A stretch of 7,273 nt of DNA from Candidatus Aenigmatarchaeota archaeon (GCA_028715225.1 JAQUSH010000034.1:1-7273), one strand, 5' to 3'. Positions 1 to 5,018 are shown, counted from the stretch's first letter. Made by a program: numbers and translations. Notes: a model not told the origin generated them from the sequence alone.

Positions 1-2
1 CT

Positions 3-197
3 TCATACCTACGAAACTATCTTCACAGCGAAGGAATTAGATGTAAAGATTGTAGTAAATATTCTGGACGTATATCGGAACATGAAATATGCAATGCATT
101 TGAACCATCAAATGCCGCAAAAGAAAAGGTATCAAAATTAAAGGAAAAACATGAAATTGATAATACAATGTGGAATAACGGAAATGATGTTTTATAG
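3..197 (+). CDS. C-terminal fragment of unknown protein with CxxC...HxxC zinc-knuckle-like motif
   Basis: This is an open frame from the window edge to a TAG at 195-197, giving 64 residues of the C-terminal end; the start lies outside the window. The visible part contains C14-x2-C17, then H27-x2-C30 nine residues later. That spacing could bind one zinc ion (C-x2-C-x9-H-x2-C). A lysine-rich helical tail of about 30 residues follows. I do not recognise the family. Of the three forward frames, one is closed early by a TAG at 38-40 and another by a TAA near 139-141. This frame stays open longest and ends just before the promoter of the next gene, which supports it. Zinc binding is an inference from spacing only. 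The protein could be a nucleic-acid-binding domain or a small structural zinc site. Confidence 0.6.
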   Translation, partial: SYLRNYLHSEGIRCKDCSKYSGRISEHEICNAFEPSNAAKEKVSKLKEKHEIDNTMWNNGNDVL

Positions 198-202
198 TTA
201 AT

Positions 203-210
203 TTTATATT
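203..210 (+). promoter_or_regulatory. TATA box of the gene at 229
   Basis: The octamer TTTATATT has its centre about 22.5 nt before the ATG at 229, a little closer than the 25.5-26.5 nt seen for seven other genes here. The octamer is identical to those before 1528 and 4059. A pyrimidine-rich stretch (211-222) separates it from the ATG. There is no Shine-Dalgarno sequence, so the transcript is expected to be leaderless or nearly so. Confidence 0.55.
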
Positions 211-228
211 CTTTTCTTTCTATTATTT

Positions 229-876
229 ATGACAGAGACCGTAACGCTTAGAGAAGTTATCGATTACTTTAAAGAATTTCCAAATAAAAAAGATGATGTC
301 TGGTGGGACGTAAGACACCTTCAGGATTATCCAGAAGGTGTTAGAGAAATGTATTCACCAAGAGATAAGGCATATTCGAGAAAACTTGAAGCGTTAGAAT
401 CTGAAAAGCAAGAAGTAGCGTTCAAATATCTTAATACTATTATAAAAGATGATTTTTCAAAAAGTAGATTTGAAACTGAAATCGATCCGTATTTTTGGCA
501 GGAACCAAGACCATCTGGAAATGAAATTTATACCGAAACCTTTGATATTTTAGTAAAGATTGCTAAAAAGGGCGGAGAATCCAGAGAAGAAGCAATTCAT
601 AAACTTGCAGAACTTGTCACGTCAAGAATTGATGAGTGCATTGCGGCTGACGATGTCAGAATGGATATGAGAGTCTTAGAATATGAATACTATCCGTTTC
701 ATACACTAAAGTTCGCAAATGATAAAGAAAGGGAAGAATATGAAAAGCGGAGAGACGAAGCTGTAAAGGCTATGAATGATAATATTTTACGAGCGATAAA
801 AAACTATCCCAAGAGTTCTTATGGAAAGAAAAGATATGATGAACCTTCTGATGATTTACCAAAAGATTGGAGATAA
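229..876 (+). CDS. Unknown charged, mostly helical protein (215 aa)
   Basis: I do not recognise a family. The 215-residue product is rich in Glu, Lys, Asp and Arg, with no signal peptide or membrane segment, so it is probably a cytoplasmic, mainly alpha-helical protein. A Trp/Tyr/Pro-rich patch lies at residues 25-45 and another at 86-95. Helices are likely at 103-140 and 166-192. The tail after 195 is polar and probably disordered. Residues 171-195 (Tyr171, Arg174-Arg175, Asp176-Glu177, Asp184, Ile186-Leu187-Arg188, Tyr193-Pro194-Lys195) match residues 31-56 of the protein at 1528-1851, so the two may share a domain. The ATG at 229 is preceded by a TATA box and no ribosome-binding site, and no other in-frame Met occurs until residue 41. 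The next gene, about 65 nt downstream, has its own promoter. Confidence 0.75.
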   Translation: MTETVTLREVIDYFKEFPNKKDDVWWDVRHLQDYPEGVREMYSPRDKAYSRKLEALESEKQEVAFKYLNTIIKDDFSKSRFETEIDPYFWQEPRPSGNEIYTETFDILVKIAKKGGESREEAIHKLAELVTSRIDECIAADDVRMDMRVLEYEYYPFHTLKFANDKEREEYEKRRDEAVKAMNDNILRAIKNYPKSSYGKKRYDEPSDDLPKDWR

Positions 877-899
877 ATTTATTAAATACTTAACATATC

Positions 900-911
900 A
901 GATTTAAATCT
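900..911. promoter_or_regulatory. 12-bp perfect palindrome overlapping the promoter of the MFS-like gene
   Basis: AGATTTAAATCT is a perfect 12-bp palindrome. It lies directly against the presumed TATA box at 911-918, covering the position where TFB would bind. A dimeric repressor or activator could sit here. It is AT-rich, so chance is possible, and its central ATTTAAAT could itself be an alternative TATA box giving a leader of about 10 nt. Confidence 0.3.
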
Positions 912-918
912 TTAAAAA
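911..918 (+). promoter_or_regulatory. TATA box of the MFS-like gene
   Basis: The octamer TTTAAAAA has its centre 26.5 nt before the ATG at 941, the same distance as in most genes of this window. This predicts a leaderless mRNA and supports the ATG at 941. An earlier ATG at 931 is out of frame and reaches a stop after five codons. Confidence 0.6.
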
Positions 919-940
919 TATCAATAACAAATGATATTCT

Positions 941-1492
941 ATGATTAATGAGAAACTCAAACTCCTTCTCTTTGGAAGCGCTGTATGGTATTTGGGAGAG
1001 GGTATGTTTGGACCGCTATTTGCGATTTTCTCAGAGAGCATAGGAGGAAATATACTTGATATTACATCTGCTTGGGCGGTGTATCTTTTTGCTACAGGCA
1101 TACTGATTATCGTCATAGGACACATATCTGATACGACTGTAAAGAAAGAGAAACTAATGATATTCGGATATGCTTTAAATGCACTTTTTACATTTGGCTG
1201 GCTTTTCGTGACAAGACCTGAACAGCTGTTTATTGTTCAAATAGGTCTAGGAATCGCAGCAGCATTAGCAACCCCAACATGGGAAGCACTCTATTCAAAT
1301 CACAGTAATAAGAAAAAGATGGGTTTCATGTGGGGGTTTTTCGAAGGGACGACGAACATGATTACAGCTTTTGCTATAGTTATCGGAGGCCTAATAGTCA
1401 ATTTCTATTCCTTTAAAATATTATTCATTATAATGGGAACGATCCAAGTAATAGCGACAATAGCCCAAGCGCTTATACTGAGAGATAAATAA
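941..1492 (+). CDS. Half-size MFS-like transporter (six predicted membrane helices)
   Basis: This is an integral membrane protein of 183 residues, probably a transporter of unknown substrate. Six hydrophobic segments can be read at about residues 8-31, 40-60, 71-90, 96-115, 130-152 and 157-178. Between helices 2 and 3 lies Gly60-His-Ile-Ser-Asp64 followed by Lys68-Lys69, which fits the motif A loop (G-x3-D-x3-[RK]) of the Major Facilitator Superfamily. Canonical MFS proteins have 12 helices and about 400 residues, so this equals one half. If functional it would need to dimerise or pair with another half. It ends in a typical basic cytoplasmic tail and a TAA, and the next promoter starts immediately, so a truncated second half is not evident. 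It sits between two unknown genes that share a motif. Family assignment is likely, function uncertain. Confidence 0.75.
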   Translation: MINEKLKLLLFGSAVWYLGEGMFGPLFAIFSESIGGNILDITSAWAVYLFATGILIIVIGHISDTTVKKEKLMIFGYALNALFTFGWLFVTRPEQLFIVQIGLGIAAALATPTWEALYSNHSNKKKMGFMWGFFEGTTNMITAFAIVIGGLIVNFYSFKILFIIMGTIQVIATIAQALILRDK

Positions 1493-1497
1493 TAAGA

Positions 1498-1505
1498 TTT
1501 ATATT
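1498..1505 (+). promoter_or_regulatory. TATA box of the 107-aa gene
   Basis: The octamer TTTATATT lies immediately after the stop of the MFS-like gene, with its centre 26.5 nt before the ATG at 1528. This fits a leaderless start. The surrounding 19 nt (1491-1509) recur with one change at 4186-4204. Confidence 0.7.
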
Positions 1506-1527
1506 TGTATTAAAACAATTAATTATT

Positions 1528-1851
1528 ATGAGTTCTGATAAAAATGATGCTATCAATAGTGGTCAGACAAAGTATTTTTTCGAAGCTCTCGGGGATGGAT
1601 TAACTTTAGAACAGGCATATTGGAACAGAAAGTTCGATGAGATATCGAAAAAGATAGACGATGCTATACTGCGCAATGTACAACAATTTCCAAGAACTCC
1701 AGATAATAATATAATTGCACATCGCCAAATTTACATCCCTGGTGATTATGATGTTAGACCACTCCATCAACCTGAAGATGAAAATAGACGGAAAAGAACA
1801 GAAAAAAGATGGAAGAAAACGGAAATGAAAGATATTTTGAAGAATCTATAA
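1528..1851 (+). CDS. Unknown small protein (107 aa) sharing a helical motif with the 215-aa protein
   Basis: I do not recognise a family. The 107-residue product has no signal peptide or membrane segment. A helical region at about 17-54 is followed by a Pro/Tyr-rich loop (55-80) and a strongly basic, Arg/Lys-rich tail (86-106) that could contact nucleic acid or acidic partners. Residues 31-56 (Tyr31, Arg34-Lys35, Asp37-Glu38, Asp44-Asp45, Ile47-Leu48-Arg49, Phe54-Pro55-Arg56) resemble residues 171-195 of the protein encoded at 229-876, on the other side of the MFS-like gene. The ATG follows a TATA box at leaderless spacing. The TPR gene starts 44 nt downstream without a clear TATA box, so the two may be co-transcribed. 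The function is unknown. Confidence 0.75.
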   Translation: MSSDKNDAINSGQTKYFFEALGDGLTLEQAYWNRKFDEISKKIDDAILRNVQQFPRTPDNNIIAHRQIYIPGDYDVRPLHQPEDENRRKRTEKRWKKTEMKDILKNL

Positions 1852-1883
1852 GAAATAGATTGATATCATAAGACAACTGGTAT

Positions 1884-1888
1884 GAGGA
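1884..1888 (+). promoter_or_regulatory. Shine-Dalgarno-like site of the TPR gene
   Basis: GAGGA lies seven nt before the ATG at 1896. Its GAGG core is complementary to the conserved CCUC at the 3' end of archaeal 16S rRNA. This is the only complete gene in the window with such a site, and no good TATA box lies at the leaderless distance. It supports translation from within a longer transcript, probably begun at the promoter at 1498-1505. Confidence 0.5.
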
Positions 1889-1895
1889 ATGAATC

Positions 1896-3020
1896 ATGAG
1901 CGACCTGAAGTTAAAAACTATACAGAAGAATATAGAACACCTTAAGAAGGAAGGTCAAGAAGAATATGGCAGAGGTCAATGGGATGCTGCAATAACGTCC
2001 TTTAAAGCAATGCGAGAGCTTGGTCGCCAGACAAATGATGACGATGCTCAAGGATTTGCCTACTATTGCATTGCCATGTGTTATAGAGAGAAGGCTGAGA
2101 AGGGCGAGCCACGGTTTTGGAACGAAAGCGCCTTGACATTCGAGACTTCACTGACATTTTATACTTTAGATTCTCCATTGGCTAAAAAGGAAAAGGCTAA
2201 GATTCTCGGGAAACTGGCATACGTCCATAAGACTCTCGGATTCTATAATCGCGCATTGCGAAATCTAGGTGAAGCAATAGAGATAAGCAGGGGATTAGAG
2301 GATCATATGCGACTTGCCGAATTATTAAATGATAAAGCTACGATGTTAATGGAGTCTGGCGCCTATGAAGACGCGCACGATATATTCGACGAGAATTTGG
2401 AAGTACTAGCGAAGCTGAAAGAGAAGTATGACCGTCTTACGGGCACTGAAAAAACCGAGTTGAATAGTATATCACAGGAGCTGGCTCGAGGATACAACAA
2501 CATTGGAGAATGCGCCAGAGTGGAAAGGGACTTCCAGAAAGCCTATGAATATTTCCAAAAATGCCTAGAAGCCACCGACCAGATTATACCTGAGAATCCG
2601 AAGGCGCAGGCGAAAATGCATGCGTATCTTGGTCTCGGAAAGTGCTACGCGCAGACGAACACGTCCCCGGACGAGGCGCTTGAAAACAGCCGCAAGGCCA
2701 GGGTCATCGCAGAGAGGATTGGACACTTGAAAGAAGTTGCGAGTTCCTACAAGATTGATGCGCTAGTGAGGGAGAACGCTGGTGACTTCGACGAAGCGAT
2801 ATCCACGTACAAAAAAGTTCTAATGATTTATGAAGAGCAGATTGGAATGGTACGGGACAGAGCACTGGTTCTTGCTGAGATGGGCGATACCTATATCAAA
2901 GCTGAGAGATACGATGAAGCGAGGGAGAGTCTTTCGAAATCTCGTAATGCTTTCGAACAGATGGGCATGGCCACACATGTGGCGTTTGTAGATAAACTGA
3001 AATCTAAAGTAAATCAATAG
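1896..3020 (+). CDS. TPR-repeat protein (374 aa)
   Basis: This is a soluble tetratricopeptide-repeat protein, expected to act as a protein-protein scaffold or adaptor; the partner is unknown. About seven or eight helix-turn-helix units can be read, near residues 16-45, 51-90, 102-135, 141-175, 196-230, 241-276, 281-314 and 324-356. They carry TPR signature spacing of Gly/Ala, Tyr and Ala-Ile or Ala-Leu (for example G-Q-W-D-A-A-I, G-A-Y-E-D-A and G-D-F-D-E-A-I). There is no signal peptide, membrane helix or fused catalytic domain, so it is cytoplasmic. The ATG at 1896 follows a GAGGA site. Base use is unlike its neighbours: counted directly, 2641-2700 has 38 G/C of 60, while the 5' part (1921-1980) has 22 of 60. 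This suggests a different origin or different codon selection. It could be co-transcribed with the 107-aa gene upstream and is convergent with the gene ending at 3055. Confidence 0.9.
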   Translation: MSDLKLKTIQKNIEHLKKEGQEEYGRGQWDAAITSFKAMRELGRQTNDDDAQGFAYYCIAMCYREKAEKGEPRFWNESALTFETSLTFYTLDSPLAKKEKAKILGKLAYVHKTLGFYNRALRNLGEAIEISRGLEDHMRLAELLNDKATMLMESGAYEDAHDIFDENLEVLAKLKEKYDRLTGTEKTELNSISQELARGYNNIGECARVERDFQKAYEYFQKCLEATDQIIPENPKAQAKMHAYLGLGKCYAQTNTSPDEALENSRKARVIAERIGHLKEVASSYKIDALVRENAGDFDEAISTYKKVLMIYEEQIGMVRDRALVLAEMGDTYIKAERYDEARESLSKSRNAFEQMGMATHVAFVDKLKSKVNQ

Positions 3021-3054
3021 AAAATCGTGAATTGATGGATCCACTTGAGTTTAC

Positions 3055-3729
3055 TTAATATTCGTTTACTTCTACAAGACGAGCAGAAAGATTGTTAACA
3101 TTACAAGAGGCAACGAGATTATTTATAACAGGACAATTCACGTCAGCACCAAACCAGCCACGATAGATAGGATTATTACTCTTATCAGGATTATGTCTTA
3201 AATATACTGTTTTATCTTTAGATTTTTTATCTGTCACAGATTCTGGGTATCCAAACTTGTTCTGTTTTTTGGAAAAGCCATCTTTGTTAGCAATTTTCAT
3301 CTTTTGCTTTATTCCATCATAATTAAATTCAGATCCCACGAATCTTGGATTTACTGGATTTCTGATAATCCACTGTTTATCTGTGCTGACTATCTCATCA
3401 AGCCATTCTTTCTTTTCTGAAAGAGATTTGATGAAATCGCTGTTTTCTGATTTGTAATAAGTAGTCAAAATCTCGTCAAGATATGGTAATCTATAATTCA
3501 TTCTGCGGATTTTAGATATTTTATAAGCAAGATTATGAAAATGAATAAAATTTTTGTCAACAATATCTTTTCCTTTTAGTTTTAAATATCCTTTCATTAT
3601 CCTGTTCTTTGAGCCAGGAATCTGAATAAAAGAACCATATAATTCACCAATGTCAGCATCTAACGCTGAATCTTCCATGATATTATCTCTATCTACGTCC
3701 CCATCGCAAATTGTTGATTCTTCACCCAT
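3055..3729 (-). CDS. Unknown protein (224 aa)
   Basis: I do not recognise a family with confidence. The 224-residue product has an acidic N-terminus (residues 1-30) and a middle section rich in Lys, Tyr and Asn. Its C-terminal 50 residues are rich in Asn, Gly, Trp and Val, with two cysteines (in A-D-V-N-C-P-V and A-S-C-N-V) and a closing S-A-R-L-V. That ending is loosely reminiscent of the beta-rich C-termini of formylglycine-generating-enzyme/lectin-like folds, which often finish in [VS]-x-R-L-V, but this is only an impression. No signal peptide or membrane segment is seen. The ATG at 3729 is fixed by a TATA box 25.5 nt upstream on the minus strand. The gene is divergent from the 60-aa gene at 3824 and convergent with the TPR gene, whose stop lies 34 nt from its own. 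Confidence 0.75.
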   Translation of the reverse strand: MGEESTICDGDVDRDNIMEDSALDADIGELYGSFIQIPGSKNRIMKGYLKLKGKDIVDKNFIHFHNLAYKISKIRRMNYRLPYLDEILTTYYKSENSDFIKSLSEKKEWLDEIVSTDKQWIIRNPVNPRFVGSEFNYDGIKQKMKIANKDGFSKKQNKFGYPESVTDKKSKDKTVYLRHNPDKSNNPIYRGWFGADVNCPVINNLVASCNVNNLSARLVEVNEY

Positions 3730-3750
3730 AACAATTATTCGTCCGAAAGG

Positions 3751-3758
3751 TATTTAAA
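3751..3758 (-). promoter_or_regulatory. TATA box of the minus-strand gene 3055-3729
   Basis: Read on the minus strand the octamer is TTTAAATA, with its centre 25.5 nt before the ATG at 3729. This fits a leaderless transcript. It is identical to the box before the gene at 6769 and lies back to back with the promoter at 3794-3801, about 35 nt away. Confidence 0.7.
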
Positions 3759-3793
3759 CGTTAATTCCATCATGTCTCTGATTGGCGGATGTG

Positions 3794-3801
3794 TTTATAT
3801 A
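3794..3801 (+). promoter_or_regulatory. TATA box of the 60-aa CxxC gene
   Basis: The octamer TTTATATA matches the archaeal consensus and its centre is 26.5 nt before the ATG at 3824. This predicts a leaderless mRNA and favours the first ATG over the in-frame ATG at codon 4. Confidence 0.75.
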
Positions 3802-3823
3802 TTTTTCTGTCCTATAACTTATT

Positions 3824-4006
3824 ATGACAGATATGGTGAAATTTGATAGACAACGATTAAAACCTCCATTCAATGACATCGGTACGGCAATAGATTATAT
3901 TAGATGCCCAGATTGTAAAAAAATAGTAGCAGCTCATATAATGAGAGACGGAACACATGATTTTTATTTGAGAAGAACTGATGAATATGAAGTTATAAGA
4001 AGTTAA
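3824..4006 (+). CDS. Small CxxC protein (60 aa), possible half zinc-binding site
   Basis: This is a 60-residue protein of unknown function. It contains C28-P-D-C31, a typical zinc-knuckle half, then His38 and His45. A mononuclear C-x2-C-x6-H-x6-H site is possible, or the CxxC could pair with a second subunit. The flanks are basic (Lys/Arg at 6-13 and 50-51), which would suit nucleic-acid binding, but no family is recognised. No signal peptide or membrane segment is present. The start is supported by a consensus TATA box at leaderless spacing. It is divergent from the 224-aa gene and followed by a separately promoted 43-aa gene. The CxxC-plus-His theme also occurs in the fragment at 3-197, but I see no alignment between them. 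Confidence 0.7.
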   Translation: MTDMVKFDRQRLKPPFNDIGTAIDYIRCPDCKKIVAAHIMRDGTHDFYLRRTDEYEVIRS

Positions 4007-4029
4007 ATTGTTCTTCAGATTCAATTATA

Positions 4030-4037
4030 TTTATATT
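4030..4037 (+). promoter_or_regulatory. TATA box of the 43-aa gene
   Basis: The octamer TTTATATT has its centre 25.5 nt before the ATG at 4059. It decides the start of this small gene, because longer in-frame versions beginning upstream (from 4008) would place the promoter inside the coding region. Confidence 0.65.
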
Positions 4038-4058
4038 CTTTTCTATAGTAATAGTGTT

Positions 4059-4190
4059 ATGACGAAACAACACGGTGTATACGGAGAATTTATAGAGGTA
4101 AATGTAGATGGCATAACTACCTTTGTGCCTAAATTCGCGACAGAAATGAGAAAGGGAAGGATATTCTCAGTAGTATATGCAAAAGAATAA
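4059..4190 (+). CDS. Very small unknown protein (43 aa)
   Basis: This is a 43-residue protein of unknown function. The sequence alternates hydrophobic and polar residues (about 7-14, 19-24 and 35-41), suggesting a small beta-rich fold. It is basic in the middle (Lys25, Arg31-Lys32, Arg34), has no cysteine and has no membrane segment. The case for a real gene is the promoter: a TATA box lies at exactly the leaderless distance used by other genes here, and the ATG sits in a similar TTATGAC context to those at 229, 3824 and 4860. A longer version starting at 4008 would add a hydrophobic Phe/Tyr/Ile stretch encoded by the TATA region and is rejected. The 3' neighbour is the convergent NYN gene, with a hairpin between them. 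Confidence 0.55.
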   Translation: MTKQHGVYGEFIEVNVDGITTFVPKFATEMRKGRIFSVVYAKE

Positions 4191-4267
4191 GATTTATGTT
4201 TGTACTTTCTACAAGTCATAACCACAAGACTTATAAGCATAGAATATATATAAAATATTATATGATC

Positions 4268-4293
4268 CCCAACCTTGCTTCGGCGACGTTGGG
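4268..4293. terminator. UUCG-capped hairpin between convergent genes; possible terminator or RNA element
   Basis: CCCAAC (4268-4273) pairs with GTTGGG (4288-4293). After a C-C mismatch, TTGC (4275-4278) pairs with GCGA (4283-4286, including one G-T pair) around a TTCG loop. On the plus strand this is the very stable cUUCGg tetraloop. It lies 3 nt beyond the stop of the minus-strand NYN gene. On the minus strand it is followed by an AT-rich stretch, so it may protect or end the NYN transcript. Alternatively it is part of a small plus-strand RNA. Archaeal termination usually relies on U-runs rather than hairpins, so the terminator label is tentative. Confidence 0.4.
4278..4291 (+). repeat. 14-nt direct repeat, copy 1
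   Basis: CTTCGGCGACGTTG occurs exactly here and again at 4953-4966, flanking the NYN gene on both sides. Nine of its 14 bases are G or C in AT-rich surroundings, so a chance match is unlikely though not excluded. Here it forms the loop and 3' arm of the hairpin at 4268-4293. Confidence 0.6.
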
Positions 4294-4296
4294 CTC

Positions 4297-4860
4297 CTAT
4301 TTATCCGATTTCTTTATGCATTTGTTGATCATTTCTTTATTGATTTCTACAGATTTATTGCATACTCCTTTCAAATGATTTGAAAAACTTACTACAAAAT
4401 ACGCATTTTCAACTATTTTGCCTATTTTCTGAACTCTTTTGATAGCTGGTACAAAATCTCCATCACCGCTGATTAAAATCGCTGTATCATAGATATTTTC
4501 GTAAGCGTCGCCTACCATATCGCTTGCAATGTTAATATCATCTCCCTTTACAGCAAAACTTATGTTACCACTTTTATTCCTGTCTTTTCTCATCCTGCAT
4601 AGTACCACCTCAAAGCCAGGAAGTTTCCTCAGATATTCAAAGAATTTCTGCTGTCCCCAGTATTTTTCTGCGTCCATACCTCTGTCTAGAGAAGCGTTAT
4701 AATAGCGAACTTTTACTAGCATCCTATTGCCAACCAATAAGTTAATCAATTTGATGAAATCTACATTATAATGATGAATACTAAATGAGTCCTTGCAACT
4801 ATGATAGAAATTGCTTCCGTCAATGAATATCATTACTCTATTCTTAACGTCGTCTGTCAT
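4297..4860 (-). CDS. NYN-domain (LabA/DUF88, PIN-like) probable ribonuclease
   Basis: This is a 187-residue protein made up almost entirely of one NYN domain, the PIN/FLAP-nuclease-like fold that typically cleaves RNA with metal ions held by conserved acidic residues. The visible signatures are M10-I-F-I-D14-G-S-N17 (first strand with catalytic Asp14), K105-G-D-D108-I-N-I-A-S-D114-M (second acidic motif, equivalent to K-G-x-D-x5-D in the family) and S131-G-D133-G-D135-F (third acidic motif). All expected acidic residues are present, so it is probably active. The length is typical of a single-domain member and no partner domain is fused. It is cytoplasmic. The start is ATG at 4860, with a TATA box about 32 nt upstream on the minus strand, suggesting a short leader. 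It is divergent from infB. A role in RNA turnover or defence is family-based inference; the substrate is unknown. Confidence 0.9.
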   Translation of the reverse strand: MTDDVKNRVMIFIDGSNFYHSCKDSFSIHHYNVDFIKLINLLVGNRMLVKVRYYNASLDRGMDAEKYWGQQKFFEYLRKLPGFEVVLCRMRKDRNKSGNISFAVKGDDINIASDMVGDAYENIYDTAILISGDGDFVPAIKRVQKIGKIVENAYFVVSFSNHLKGVCNKSVEINKEMINKCIKKSDK

Positions 4861-4888
4861 AATAACACATATGAATAATGATCTTTGA

Positions 4889-4896
4889 AATATAAA
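4889..4896 (-). promoter_or_regulatory. TATA box of the NYN gene
   Basis: Read on the minus strand the octamer is TTTATATT, with its centre about 32 nt before the ATG at 4860. A leader of roughly 6 nt is expected, slightly different from the leaderless neighbours. On the plus strand the same bases (GAAATATAAAAA) could weakly serve as a promoter reading towards infB, with a start near 4921. Confidence 0.5.
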
Positions 4897-4920
4897 AATA
4901 CAATCTTTAATCCATAATAG

Positions 4921-4986
4921 TTTGGTACAATAAAGGCAGCTAAGAAGAAGTTCTTCGGCGACGTTGATTTATTGAATTTCGGATAA
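4921..4986 (+). pseudogene. Possible coding remnant: 21 open codons without a start
   Basis: Between a TAG at 4918 and a TAA at 4984 lies a short open frame with no ATG, GTG or plausible start. It encodes a basic stretch (K-A-A-K-K-K) followed by F-F-G-D-V-D-L-L-N-F-G and the stop. Its codons (AAG, TTC, GGC, GAC) are richer in G and C than the neighbouring intergenic DNA and look like the 3' end of a well-expressed gene. It may be the residue of a lost gene upstream of infB, or may not be coding at all. It contains the second copy of the 14-nt repeat. Confidence 0.2.
4953..4966 (+). repeat. 14-nt direct repeat, copy 2
   Basis: This is an exact copy of CTTCGGCGACGTTG at 4278-4291, in the same orientation and about 675 nt away. 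The 3' strand complement needed for a long hairpin is absent here, so this copy is not folded like the first. It sits 53 nt before the infB start and upstream of the infB TATA box. Confidence 0.6.
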
Positions 4987-4988
4987 TT

Positions 4989-4996
4989 ATTAAATA
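4989..4996 (+). promoter_or_regulatory. TATA box of infB
   Basis: The octamer ATTAAATA has its centre 26.5 nt before the ATG at 5019, fixing that codon as the leaderless start. The in-frame TTG at 5010 would lie upstream of the predicted transcription start. Confidence 0.7.
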
Positions 4997-5018
4997 CTTC
5001 TATAACTAATTGATTGAT

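Noticed and set aside
904..1125. Minus-strand 73-codon frame overlapping the MFS-like gene
   Set aside because: It is a shadow of the membrane protein on the other strand, with no promoter and no recognisable motif.
2966..2979. Inverted repeat GCCACA-CA-TGTGGC near the 3' end of the TPR gene
   Set aside because: It is a short 6-bp stem with a 2-nt loop inside well-supported coding sequence, likely chance and not stable as RNA.
4008..4058. Longer version of the 43-aa gene beginning at 4008
   Set aside because: The extension is a Phe/Tyr/Ile run encoded by the TATA region and would start upstream of the predicted transcription start.
4262..4378. 38-codon plus-strand frame starting with ATG at 4262
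   Set aside because: Most of it is antisense to the 3' end of the NYN gene, its hydrophobic composition follows from that, and its first part is the hairpin. A TATA-like CTTATAAG lies about 28 nt upstream, so a transcript is possible but a protein is not supported.
5010..5018. TTG start of infB three codons upstream
   Set aside because: The TATA box at 4989-4996 puts the transcription start at about 5019, so the TTG would not be in the mRNA; the ATG at 5019 also gives the usual short N-terminus before the GTPase G1 motif.
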